Source: Plutella xylostella (lineage: Eukaryota > Arthropoda > Insecta > Lepidoptera > Plutellidae). From it: 64,000 bases of DNA. The stretch lies in contig NC_064001.1 in assembly GCF_932276165.1 (NCBI RefSeq), positions 5,091,501 to 5,155,500 of the forward strand. Direction: 5' to 3'. Positions 36,550-47,345 of the stretch are shown one piece after another. The number at the start of each line of letters is the position of its first letter. The first letter of the stretch is position 1. Both the position numbers and the translations under genes were made by a program. The notes under the pieces are model-generated. The model searched no databases. It had not been told where the DNA came from and was given only the letters and a program-made list of their open reading frames with translations.

Positions 36550-37148
36550 AAATAATATTATTACATTTAGAGAGGTACCTACCTGAATCTACCACAAACA
36601 AAAATGCCTACCGCGACCCGACCAAACGCCCCTGTTTGAATTGGTTCTGTAGGCAGCGAAGAAATCCAGCTCTAATGTAATTTGGGTTATATTATTATGA
36701 AAATCTTCGTCTTCTCTTTATTACCTACAACTGGGGGATTAGGCCGCAGGTGTTCCTTTCAATGTAAAGATTTATTTCATGGATTGATATATATATTTGA
36801 TATTGATATACATATATTGAACTTAGGAGATCCATGTAAATAAATGAGATTAAATTTCTTAGAACAAGAATAAGTTTTACAAAATTACAGCTAAAATAAA
36901 GTGGCTCACTTGCGAGTCACTTCTCGAAAGTAACATCACAGTATCAATCTACAGCTTATTTGGTTAAATATGTTTTTCCATTAAGTTTTCGCATGATTTT
37001 ATACTAATACACGTGCTACTACGCTTATAATCATAACTAATAAAATAACTAAACGAAGAAATTACTCTTAGTAATAAGGCCGCCAATTGTACCATCTATA
37101 TTGTGTATTTTCTCGTGTAATTTCTGTGTTTGTGTGCAATAAAGAATT

Positions 37149-37170
37149 ATCCATCTATCTATCTATCTAA
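37149..37170. repeat. (ATCT)n microsatellite
   Basis: About five ATCT units immediately before the Helitron-like copy. Confidence 0.8.
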
Positions 37171-37353
37171 TAATATAAATGCAAAAGTAACTGTGTCTGT
37201 CTGTCTGCTGTTACTCTTTCACGCCAAAACTACGGAACGGATTTGAATGAAATTTGGTATACATATGGTCTAGACCCTGAGAAAGAACTTTTTATCCCGG
37301 AATTCCCACGGGAAAACTTTTTAAGGCGAAGCGAAACTTGCGGGAACAGCTAT
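37168..37353 (+). mobile_element. Helitron-like non-autonomous repeat, copy 1
   Basis: It reads AATATAAATGCAAAAGTAAC then (TGTC)n, CGGAACGGATTTGAATGAAA, TATGGTCTAGACCCTGAG and AGGCGAAGCGAAACTTGCGG, ending AACAGCTA. It matches 57025-57230. The terminal CTA(G)T and the preceding small hairpin resemble Helitron 3' ends. Repeats of this type, with internal (GTCT)n, are common in Lepidoptera. Confidence 0.65.
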
Positions 37354-37489
37354 TTTAAATAATAGTAAAAACGATAGATCTAACATTGATGAATAATCTA
37401 CTCGTATCATAATCTATCATCTAGTCGTGAATAGGAAAGCCTTTATACTTCTAACCGCAAGCCAATCCCTATTTAAATGAACCCTTTGA

Positions 37490-37720
37490 AGGTGAGCGGC
37501 TAACGAAATGAGAATGTCATAATTCTAGAACGATATCGAGAACTTACCGTCGATTATTCTAGAACTAGCGAAGTAAAAGAGCGATTGTCAGTTCAACTTC
37601 AGAAATGAAACGGAACAAGGAGCCAATTAATTCCATTGCAATTTATCTCTGCTCTTTTTGTAAACTCGGGTTCATAATTTTAATTGCTTCTATTGATCAC
37701 TCCGTCTTTTGTTTTTGGAC
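37490..37720. other. Complex non-coding block in the intron
   Basis: The sequence is less AT-rich and has homeodomain-like TAATTG and CAATTAATTCC words and two TTCTAGAAC stretches. No repeat or frame was recognised. Possible conserved element; speculative. Confidence 0.2.
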
Positions 37721-40039
37721 CCAGAGATAATACTTTTGTTACTTACTCCTTTTCGAGTTTTTGTAATACGTTTATTTATCTTTATAATGTTTTCAGTTGT
37801 TTTGTATTTATTTTAATATTTCATGACTCATATTTACATTTATGAAAACTATGCCTACATATTAATTAGTATACAATACATTATTAATTAGTGTTAATTA
37901 CTGTTTCACAAAGTCTTTTGAAAGTGCCTACCCATATAAAATGTTCTCGGGTCTTCTCGGCTTGAGTCTGGATAGGCATTATAGGTAAGACGTAGTGGAA
38001 TTATTCAGGATATTCCACTGTCAAGATTGTAGATATGTAGGCTATTTTGTTAATTTTTCAATGGGACCGTTTGAATGAAACTTCAACATCCACTCCTGCC
38101 TACACGCAACATGCCTCCCGATACCTCCCGTGTTATATTGACTCAGAATTTACAAAGCAACAAAGCTGCCATGAACAAGCGCACAGTCACATTTCAAACG
38201 CATATTCGCACTGGTGACCGCACTATAAAGCATAGCGATGGTCTAAGGTAAATCTAGTAATGGAATAAGAAGACACAAAACTACCTATTACTTAAATAGA
38301 AGAGTAAAACTTTTAAAAATCCAACGTCCACGTGAAAGATTCTAAAAATAAATACAGACACTTCAGTGAATAATCAAATTACATTCGAAATAGAGACCAA
38401 ATGCATAGAGCTGGAAAGGTCAAACGAACTTATCTCCCCCTCCTATTTCGATCCAAAATAACCTGACCAAACCTAGGCTAATTTAAGCAATGTTTCATTT
38501 CGAAAATCGTGGTTTTCTTCTTAGATATTTTTTTTATCCTTTACTTAAATTTCTAAGTAGAAAAAGTCAATAAGGCAATTGTTTTTAACAATACTTAATA
38601 ATAGCATTCCAATGTACTAGTGTTTTGGGTATGTACACACTGAAAACCACAAACTAATACACAAACCCATTTCCATTATTTTTCAGTAGGGCGTTAGACA
38701 CGATGAGATTTTCAGTGACATACCGCATCGTCGGTGAATGTACCTGAATGGGACCAACACAGCAATCGCTAGATAAACAACTGTTTCATACATTTTGGTT
38801 CAGAAGGTATGGGGTGCACAATTCTAGTAAGGTATTATACTATCAAGTGAATTTGTTTGTTTGTCGTCGACACGCTAAAGATGCGTTCCCAGTACTCAAA
38901 CTGTCAGCCACCAACTGAGTTCGATGCGTATCGATTTAGTTTGCCGACAGTTCATAGATTGCCATTTATCTGACTGTATGTTACTGACAAAAATTCACCT
39001 GTTTCAGAGCCACATACAGACAAAGAGATTGCCTTACACTTCTCCTCACCTACCCCTGTTTTTTGGTGAGTGGTACTAAAAGTAAAGGGTTGAAACTTTA
39101 TACGGTGAAAAGTCAACCGAAAACACTTCCAAACCGAAATTTAATACTACTGTAGGTGTAGGTACCTTTATCAGGCATTTCATGGCAGTTACGGTCATCT
39201 GGTTTTTTTTCACCTATCAACCCAAAGCGAGAACACAGTAGAGCTCTTCATAAAAAGGTTATTATAATATCGACTGTGGTATCGACTGCATTCACTTGTT
39301 TTATATTTGCGGTGCATTAAATAATAAAGGATGTATGATTTCCTTAAATTTAAAACAAAAAAGGTTTTATAGATATAAAAAAAACATTGCAAGTTAAGTG
39401 TTAAATTATGAGAAAGTAGAAGGAGCTACAATAACAGGAAAACAGGCCATTGGCTTAAATACGTCGCAGGCTATTTTACGCGGGAACCGAAAAATCGGGT
39501 CAGGTATTTTCTGCGTTGGAAAATGCGTCGTAACTAATTTTGTTTTATGTGACACATGGCAACTAGGTAAGGGCGCACCCACAAATAAAATGGTAACAAC
39601 AAAACTCAATACTAAATCTGAAACAACACTAGAGAAAGGAAAAAACCTTTCATACAAAATAAATATATAGACCTATATGCCGACTTTAACAAATCGGTAT
39701 ATCGCACGGTCGTATAAAAACTTGGCACTGGCTTCTGTAATAACAGAGGACATATAACACACATAACATAGAAAGAAAATAAAAAGGGGAATGCGTAAAG
39801 TGTGCTCAACTCTTATCTCAATCTTCGCAATGTTCTACCTCTACAAGGGACAAAAACGTAGGAGGGCGCTTCTCTACTCCTTAAATAATGGTAGTTTTGG
39901 ACACATATTTTTTCACCAGACACAGTAGCTATTCTCATTATGAATATGCACAAGGCAAGCAGAAATGAAACAGCTAATATTAATAAATATTTACGACCGA
40001 TATTAACTACCAAACTTGATGGATTTTACTGCCCTACTG

Positions 40040-40480
40040 CCAATAAGTGTATTAAGCTGTGTCCATAAAAAAGTTGCATCGTTTCGCAAGCCTTGGCTTT
40101 GAATAGAAACGTTTTCATTTGCAGTTTAAGGGCAGCCACCGTTTAGAGCCTCGTTTTGATAAGGGCAATGGATCTCATGGGAAGTGTAGTGTCGGGCGGA
40201 CGCCATTGCTGGGATTGTGTCGCAAACTCGACTGATAACAGTCGCAATCCTCTCGCCCTAACAAGTTTACCGTAATACGCCGCCAGTCGGCTTGGCCTTA
40301 ACAAATGGCTGGTCGTAAAATAAATAAAACTTTGGGCGAGGCCTTCGGTTTTATCTGGCCCTCGCGTTCCGAGGCGGCAAACAGGAAGTGAGCGGCAAAT
40401 TCATTTGAGGCTTCTACTTTTCTTTCGGCTGATATAATCGATCTTGCGTGAAATTAGAGCTCAAATGCGAAGACAACAAT
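40040..40480. other. GC-richer island without a frame
   Basis: About 440 bp clearly richer in G+C than the neighbouring intron, with CGCC/GGCG words and no long frame. It could be an intronic regulatory element or an alternative promoter. No exon could be supported. Confidence 0.25.
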
Positions 40481-41101
40481 CTTTTTTTATGCATTTCTTA
40501 TGTTTTCTGTTTTATGATTTAAAAAAAATCAGAAATATTACAATACGATAGTTTATAAAAAATTGAAACATAATCTTAAAATTATTAAAATCGGGAAATA
40601 TTTTGTGTAAACCGCTACTTAAGCTATATCGTTTAATAACAATAAGATTATAATCTCAGAAAGGTTGCCCATTTTGGAAATCGGTCGTTTCAGTGACAAC
40701 AAGTTTATCTCAAAGTTTATGTGTTTCTTCGGTGGTGGTCCCTTGATGATATCAGTCACTCAATAAATTATCTGGGTTAGTGACATTACACTGGGTTAAA
40801 ACCAGTAACGGCAGCTAATACCGGGACACGATTTTTTGTTTAATACTATGATTATTTTACTATTTTGTGTTAGAAATTATTTTATCCTATGTAGATTACA
40901 AATATACTTAGCAGCAAATAATAAATTTACTGGTATAAAACTTACCTTAACAGAAGGTATCTCCAAAAGTTCCGTTGCCGAACTGATAAAGAAGTTTGGG
41001 CCATATTCAGCTTATTTCCTAACATAATATCGGCTACATCGTCTTTGTCAAAGTTTCAAAAAGTATCACAACATAATACTGCTATTACTACTACGTACTA
41101 T

Positions 41102-41340
41102 TGAAGACCAACATGGTGTAGTGGTTAGTTACTTCGGTGGCTGTACCAGATTTCCGGCCGGGGCAGATATTTGTTAAAAGTCGGATATTAAAATTTGTAC
41201 ATACATATTATTATTATGTATATACCTAATATAAATCTGTGTAGATATATCAGCTGTCCGATACCCATTTTACAGGCTTTGCCTAGTTACGAGTTGGACG
41301 GCCGTGTGTGATATGTCCCCACATATTATTATTTACATAG
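41102..41340 (+). mobile_element. Degenerate tRNA-derived SINE
   Basis: The head GAAGACCAACATGGTGTAGT then GGTTAGT and GGCCGGGGCAGATATTTGTT parallels the SINE at 25804, with a decayed B box. The body ends near (ATT)n. Confidence 0.6.
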
Positions 41341-41631
41341 TAATAATAACAAAATTTTGCTTATAAATATTGGTTGCTCACATCACATTATATAAATAAG
41401 TGTTTCTTTCAATAATAATTATTGGGTCCCAACAAAAACAACATCAATCATATTGATGGGTTACTTTGTACTTTATAAAACTGTCTTCGATCATGAATGT
41501 GACACTTAATTTATTGTTTATAGTTAGAATCAAGTTGTTGGAATACACGAGTGTTTCACGCTCCGTCTTATATTATGTATTAGCACTTTAATATAGTCCG
41601 ACAAAATTAATTCTTTCGGTCGCATATTTTA

Positions 41632-41781
41632 TACAGTGTCTTGCAAAAAGGGTATACTCAGCCAAAACCAGCATGTGAAGCATATTATATCTACTCCTGA
41701 ATCCAAAATCAGAATTTCAAAATTCGCGAAAAAAAAAACAGTTTGATTCGGTATAGTATACCCTTTTTGCAACCCCTTTTA
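41632..41781. mobile_element. Mariner-type MITE, copy 2
   Basis: TACAGTGTCTTGCAAAAAGG on the left and CCCTTTTTGCAACCCCTTTTA on the right, with an internal CAGCCAAAACCAGCATGTG. It is 150 bp, longer than the copy at 20889-20985. Confidence 0.75.
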
Positions 41782-42384
41782 CACCCACTCATAAAATAAA
41801 TTAATATGTCTATATTATTGACTCCAATTCTTACTAAACATTTAGGTACCTACTTAAAAAAAATGAAATAAGAATCAAATTACAGATCAACAATATGCGA
41901 AATCATTTCCAACCTGCCAGAAGGGTGTGTTTGAAAATTAATAACCAGAAGAACACTTCATCATTCCTAATAGCTCCGAGTTCGGTTCAATATGTTCGAA
42001 GTAGCCATTAACATTGAAATATATGGACTTCGATGAAAAAATTAACTAAGATATCCATATCGACTGAAGTAAGGCATTTGACAACACTCAATAAAGGACG
42101 AGAAATTTACCGCCGTAGATTTATAAAAATAATGAAATATTTGATAAATCATAATAATTTTAATATAATATAGGTATGTAATAATAATCATAGTAAGTAT
42201 AATATTACAACTATGGATATCATAGAATTAATTCTTAAATGACTGAGTATTGAGTAGATATTTGCTCTCGTACCTAAGCGGGCGATCAAACCTGCTCTCT
42301 ATTTATATTAGGATTTATTTAAAAACATCAAAACTTTCCATTAATAATAAAAAAAACATAAGGCGAATAGAGTCCTACGTGTGT

Positions 42385-42447
42385 GCTACGAGTGCTACGA
42401 CGCGACGCTACGCATATGCTACGAGCTACGAGCAATGTGCTACGAAG
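42385..42447. repeat. Irregular TGCTACGA repeat cluster
   Basis: The word GCTACGA or its variants recurs about six times at irregular spacing. It is not a clean satellite. Confidence 0.6.
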
Positions 42448-42540
42448 CTTATATTTTGAGAGATTTATAAATTTAATAATAAAAATATAGTTATAAGACA
42501 TCGTAAGCAGTAATGAATATCATGAAAACATTATTGTAAA

Positions 42541-42620
42541 ATCATCATCATCATCAGCCTATAGCAGTCCACTGCTGGACGTAGGCTTTTCCAAAGCACG
42601 CCACTGGATGCGATCTAGAA
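42541..42620 (-). mobile_element. RTE-like LINE 3' end scrap
   Basis: An (ATC)n tail followed by AGCCTATAGCAGTCCACTGC and TGGACGTAGGC, the reverse of the common '...CAGCAGTGGAC...' RTE-like ending. Confidence 0.65.
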
Positions 42621-43028
42621 GCTATAGGTTTCCGTTCCGTTAAGCTGACTTCCATTACTGTGCATTGTGCAATGGTTAGGTAGGTACTAAAGTACTATTT
42701 TACAGCTAGAACCCATCGTGTTATTCAATGCTACGCTTCTTGGCTACGAGAACACTAAGCTGTGGATTGCATTACGCTAATGTCTGCCTTTAAATTCATA
42801 GTGTTTTTTACCCAACATGACCTGCCCTACTAACGTTGCACAGCGATCTATGCAAAAGAGCTCTGGTCGGGGTTTCTCATACCACAAAATAAATAAAGTT
42901 TAACATAATTATACCCCCTTATTCATAAAAAAAATAATGGACGCTTAAGCTATTGAACTGTTCTGTCACTCTCTGACAGAGAAAAATTTGTTCTTTTAAC
43001 TTTTTTATGAATGGGGTTTGGGTTATTC

Positions 43029-43383
43029 TATTCTATTCTATTCTTAGTTGGGGTGTAAGTACCTGCACCTGGCTCTCTCGAGTGGAACCTTTGTGCATAT
43101 CCCCAAGGTCTAAACTGCCTTCCTAAGCTTGGACCAATTTCCCACCACGCTGGTCCACTGCGGGTTGGTGGGTTCACATATCTAGATGTGCTAAATCTAG
43201 ATATGCAGGTTTCCTTACGATGTTTTCCTTCACCGTAAGAGCGATGGTATACATTGTACTTAAGTTAAAAGAACTCATTGGTACATGCAGCGCCGGTATT
43301 CGAACCCGCATCTCTTGCGTGAGAAGCGGGCGCTTACCCGACTGAGCTACCACCGCTCAATTACTGAGCTACCACCGCTCAAT
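43029..43383 (-). mobile_element. Full-length SINE, (GAATA)n-tail family, with duplicated 5' tip
   Basis: Reverse orientation: (ATTCT)n tail, the same body as 15431-15769, and the tRNA head near 43290-43358 (GGTATTCGAACCC, CTGAGCTACCACCGC). The first 22 bp of the head are repeated at the 5' tip. A target-site duplication TGGGGTTTGGGTTATTC lies at 43012-43028 and 43384-43400. Confidence 0.9.
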
Positions 43384-43708
43384 TGGGGTTTGGGTTATTC
43401 GCACAATGCTTTGTGGTTATACGAGATCTCTGGTGGACAAAAACGGGCAAATGTAACGTGGGACGCCCACCGGCCCGGTGAACCTGCGACCTTAAATATG
43501 CCGCTTTTAATAGTTGGATGAGGTAGGTCGAGGACAGATTATTGTGGTTGTGGTGAATCTGGCCTTGCGGACTGCAATTCTAGCAGTTGACGTACTGTGA
43601 GCTGAAGATGATAAATTATTTCTGTCATATTCCTCTCATCATCAATGGCTGATCGGAGTCATACGCCGTCTGGTTCAGTCATTTTTTTTGTAGGTCAGTC
43701 ATTCACCA

Positions 43709-43765
43709 TTAGTGCCAATTTCTCCATAGTCGGTTATCTAACCGACCAGGGATGGTTCATCCTTT
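43709..43765. mobile_element. Partial MITE of the AGTGCCAATTTCTCC family
   Basis: TTAGTGCCAATTTCTCCATA then GTCGGTTATCTAACCGACCA; only one end is present. Compare 29121 and 44690. Confidence 0.7.
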
Positions 43766-44329
43766 AGTAGCCTCTTTAGTAGGATATTTAAAAAATAAAT
43801 AAGTTTTTTTATTACATAGAATGTTTCATAAACAGTTAGTATTTTCAAAGCGGTTCCCAAACCAACAAAACGTAATAAAGCTCAACTTATTCAATCCTTA
43901 TTTTCATACCAAGCAAAACTTTTGCATCTCTTGTGCTGGTTTCAGACTAGCATGTTTCAAACGTGTTTCCTTTTTGCTGAGAACTTCATATCATGCATTT
44001 TCATTTAAATTGTTGCGTCAAGTGAAATTGCGAGTCATACGAGCAACGAGCAACACAATTTCAAAGAGTAACATAGTGTACATAAACTACATAGAATGCT
44101 CATATTATGTGCACTGCGCATGTAGAATATCATCTTGATAAAACATGCTATCATTCTTCTTGTTACCGTGTGAAAAACACACTAGCTGGGCCCGACTGAC
44201 CTGTTCAATTTTAAAGATTTCAGGTTGATTTACAAGACATAAATGTAATATTATTATTTGATAGTTATTTGGTAAGCAAAATTACCTATGTCTGATTGCC
44301 ATGCTATTGACATCAATAAAATTAAGCGG

Positions 44330-44446
44330 ACTTGCGGTCCTGGACTAGGGTTTGTCACCGCAGTGAAGAGATTGGCCAGTCAGACTAGCGTCAGTCGCTG
44401 ACTGCCCTGTGCCCAGGTGTTCCAGTTGAAATAAATAAATAAATAA
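44330..44446 (+). repeat. Interspersed repeat with (AAAT)n tail
   Basis: CTAGGGTTTGTCACCGCAGT, AGAGATTGGCCAGTCAGACT, GCCCAGGTGTTCCAG and (AAAT)n. The reverse homologue is at 47195-47345 and a short piece at 31885. The tail suggests a retroposon (SINE-like). Confidence 0.65.
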
Positions 44447-44460
44447 GGAACAGTACCCGT

Positions 44461-44598
44461 ATCACGAAAATTCGAGCTAACGTATAGAATCGAATGCGAG
44501 TTCGACAACTGTCAATTTTATATTATGTAAAAAGTGTTCGAAAGTGCTGTCAAGTTGCCACTAGTCGCATTCGCATTCGATTCTATATTGTTCGTGAT
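44461..44598. mobile_element. MITE with ATCACGAA...TTCGTGAT ends
   Basis: Inverted ends ATCACGAA and TTCGTGAT, plus inner arms TATAGAATCGAATGCGA and CGCATTCGATTCTATA and ACTGTCA/TGCTGTC. It is 138 bp and sits directly after the (AAAT)n-tailed repeat. Confidence 0.7.
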
Positions 44599-44689
44599 CG
44601 CCCTGCTGAACAGGTTATACGTCATTTCAGAAGGCTTTAGTGCAACCGTATTGTAATTAGACTAATCAGGTAATCACACTATTGGAAGA

Positions 44690-44845
44690 TTAAGTGCCAA
44701 TTTTTCCATAGTGGGTTAGAGCATAACCAGGGATTATTGGTTGACTTTTGACAAATCTGTCAAGAATTTAATATGGAGATGACGTATAATTGATCAACCT
44801 TTTCCTGGTTACGATCTAACCGACTATGGAGAAATTGGAGCTTAA
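44690..44845. mobile_element. MITE of the AGTGCCAATTTCTCC family, copy 3
   Basis: TTAAGTGCCAATTTTTCCAT to ATGGAGAAATTGGAGCTTAA, with internal pairs GAGCATAACCAGG and CCTGGTTACGATC. It is 156 bp. The TTAA at both tips is either the target duplication or part of the inverted repeat. Confidence 0.8.
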
Positions 44846-45917
44846 CCCCAAATGATGTAATTAAAATGCATAACTCGTTCGTTACTACCCATCCAGCCAC
44901 TTGGCGTTTACATAATAAAATAAATATGATATAGTTAATACCTATGATATACCTATTAGGTAAAGGAAAATCTATGTAATTGTGAATGCTATTTAAAACA
45001 AGCATTTTGCCTCACAAAAACAACTTTTGTTGACCGCTCTGCAACAATATATTGCTAACAACGGTGTCAAATACAGCTACGCCTTATTGCGGACAAAAAG
45101 TTTTTTTGTTTGGTGAGGTAATTTGCACTTTATACTCTGACGACAATAACATTTTATATGTTGACCGCTGTGCTGAAATTTCTAATAACGTTGCTGTGTC
45201 AAAAGCAACTGTGTGACCTGTTTTGAATCTTTTTGTTATTGTATAAACTATGCTTCTGGGACTTACGCCCACAATACAATTTTATATATGAAATACTCCT
45301 TCTTCTCCTTAAAATATCACCTTATATCTACATATCTTTATGGTTACGTCCCCAGAACAGATGTTGCAGCTCTAAGAGGACATGTTGAAGCATTCGATGA
45401 GGTATAAAGTGCAGTGATATCTCCTACAGCTTTCAATATTATATTAAGTGGTTACAATCAAGTTTGTTTACAATGTATGCAATATAGCCACGAGCTTTAT
45501 ATATTTTTAAACACGGTGAATTAACGTTTAACTCATAAATATTCATCACTTCAATTTCAAGATACTTTATTGTTCTGATTCATATTACGTAACTATTTAT
45601 CATAATACCATGGGATGAGAAAATAAAGTTATAAAGGGAAATAACTATCCCAGTTAGTAACAAATTTAGTTCAAAACAACCTAAAACTTTTGTTACCCAA
45701 ACTAATCGACTCATTGGTCAGAAAGGATGGTTTAACAGTCCTAAAACTTCCGTCGAGTGATTTATACGATAAAAACAGTGGTTTCCTAAACTTTGGTAAA
45801 TTCTGCTGACCTGTTTTAGAAATAACAAAGGAATATCTGTGAGACTTATGTGATCTAAATCAATAACATACAGACATTCACCTGTTTTATGTATATAATA
45901 TTTTATGTATAAATAAC

Positions 45918-46225
45918 TGCCTCTGTGTTCTAGTGGTAGAAGCTTCGCTTCATGACCCAGAGGTCCCGGGTTCGATTCCCGGGTGGGACCATCAATTTGT
46001 GTTTCTAAATTGTGGTTCTAAGTTTGGTTAGGACATAGAAGGCTGATCACCTGTTGTCCGAAACAGTGAAACGATCGATGTCGGTCAATCCGTCCCATTG
46101 GGCTATGAGACACGCACACACTTGGGCACTATAATCTACTCCTGCGTAGATGGCTGATCTCAATTGAGATTGGCCGCCGTGGTCGAAATTCGGCTAGGAG
46201 GACATTATTATTATTATTATTATTT
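45918..46225 (+). mobile_element. tRNA-derived SINE, third family, (ATT)n tail
   Basis: The head CTGTGTTCTAGTGGTAGAAG has a perfect T-arm-like CCCGGGTTCGATTCCCGGG near 45966. The body has GTCGGTCAATCCGTCCCATT and CTCAATTGAGATTGGCCGCC, and it ends GGAGGACATT(ATT)n. The acceptor stem does not pair, so this is not a working tRNA. A 3' fragment is at 55995-56061. Confidence 0.85.
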
Positions 46226-47194
46226 TATGTGTAATACAGGCAACTTGAAATAAAAATATAGTGCATTAAATAATATCAACTAAGTACGTTTTAATGTCTT
46301 TTATTTTGTTTTTTTTTTCATGTGTTCATAAAAATATAAATGTTTGTAGGTACAAATATACTGGAACGTTTATTATGAATTAAGATTTAAACAACGTCAG
46401 AGGCTGGAATAATAACGGAAAGAAGCTTTTTCTTAAATGAAGCAGGTAATGAGAAGAGAGTCAACAAGCATACAACTGGAGAGCGCGAGTGTTGCCAGAA
46501 TATAAAAAAATATCTATCTCTCTTTTACAGTTTTGCAAATTAAAAGTCATATCGGTTTCACTAAAGTGAGGAGCTAATACCACAGTTTTGTTTAGTGTAA
46601 ACAATAAATTTACTTGCACTTCCCATACTCATACCAACCATCGGGAAACCAAAATTCTGCAACATTATCATAACCACTTTAAATAATCTATTTTCATGAA
46701 ATAGTAGGTCTCACCACAAAAAAACAGTACTTTACTACCCCAAATCCTGTACCAAGGCTCCAACACACCGTTAAACTGGCAACACTCTCACAGTGGCTCT
46801 AAAAGAGATCTCAAAGGGCGGATTTACAGTCGCTTAAGGACCAGTAGTCTCGGAAACACACGTACGAGTTAATGAATGGGCCTTCAGATGAGGAAAAAAA
46901 GTGAGTGCTGACGAAGTGGAGATATTTAAAGGATTACCAGCAGTGTACCACTTTTTTGTGTGCAAAGGTATACAATCTGTAATAAGTCCGGATACTTAAA
47001 CAATTTTGTGGCTGATGTGAATCGCCAGGTATTTATAAAATATTATAAATTTATTTAAAATAAAATGATTGTTTTTATATACAAGAAGTATTGATATCAA
47101 TATTCCGTCAATTTATGTCAAGATATCTAAATCTAAATAATAAATATTAATCTTGTTAAAGATTTCACATAAATTGGATTCACGAAAGAAGCCT

Positions 47195-47345
47195 GGATTG
47201 ATGCATCTTGCCACCATGACGTTCCTTACATGTATACCTCTACATTCGGCGCACTCCGGGCAGTCAGATACTGGTGCTAATCCGATTGGCTAATCCTTTC
47301 ACCATGGTGACAAACCCTAGTCTAGTCTAGGTCTTGTGTTTGCAA
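47195..47345 (-). repeat. Interspersed repeat, reverse copy
   Basis: GGCAGTCAGATACTGGTGCT-like text, then GATTGGCTAATCCTTTCACC and ATGGTGACAAACCCTAGTC, the reverse of 44330-44446. Confidence 0.6.

Noticed and set aside
39398..39670. Opposing 90- and 83-codon frames
   Set aside because: Mirror open frames with no recognisable domain, no splice support and no homologue recognised.
45918..45992. Possible tRNA gene with CAT anticodon
   Set aside because: The T arm is good but the acceptor stem does not pair and the unit continues into a SINE with an (ATT)n tail.
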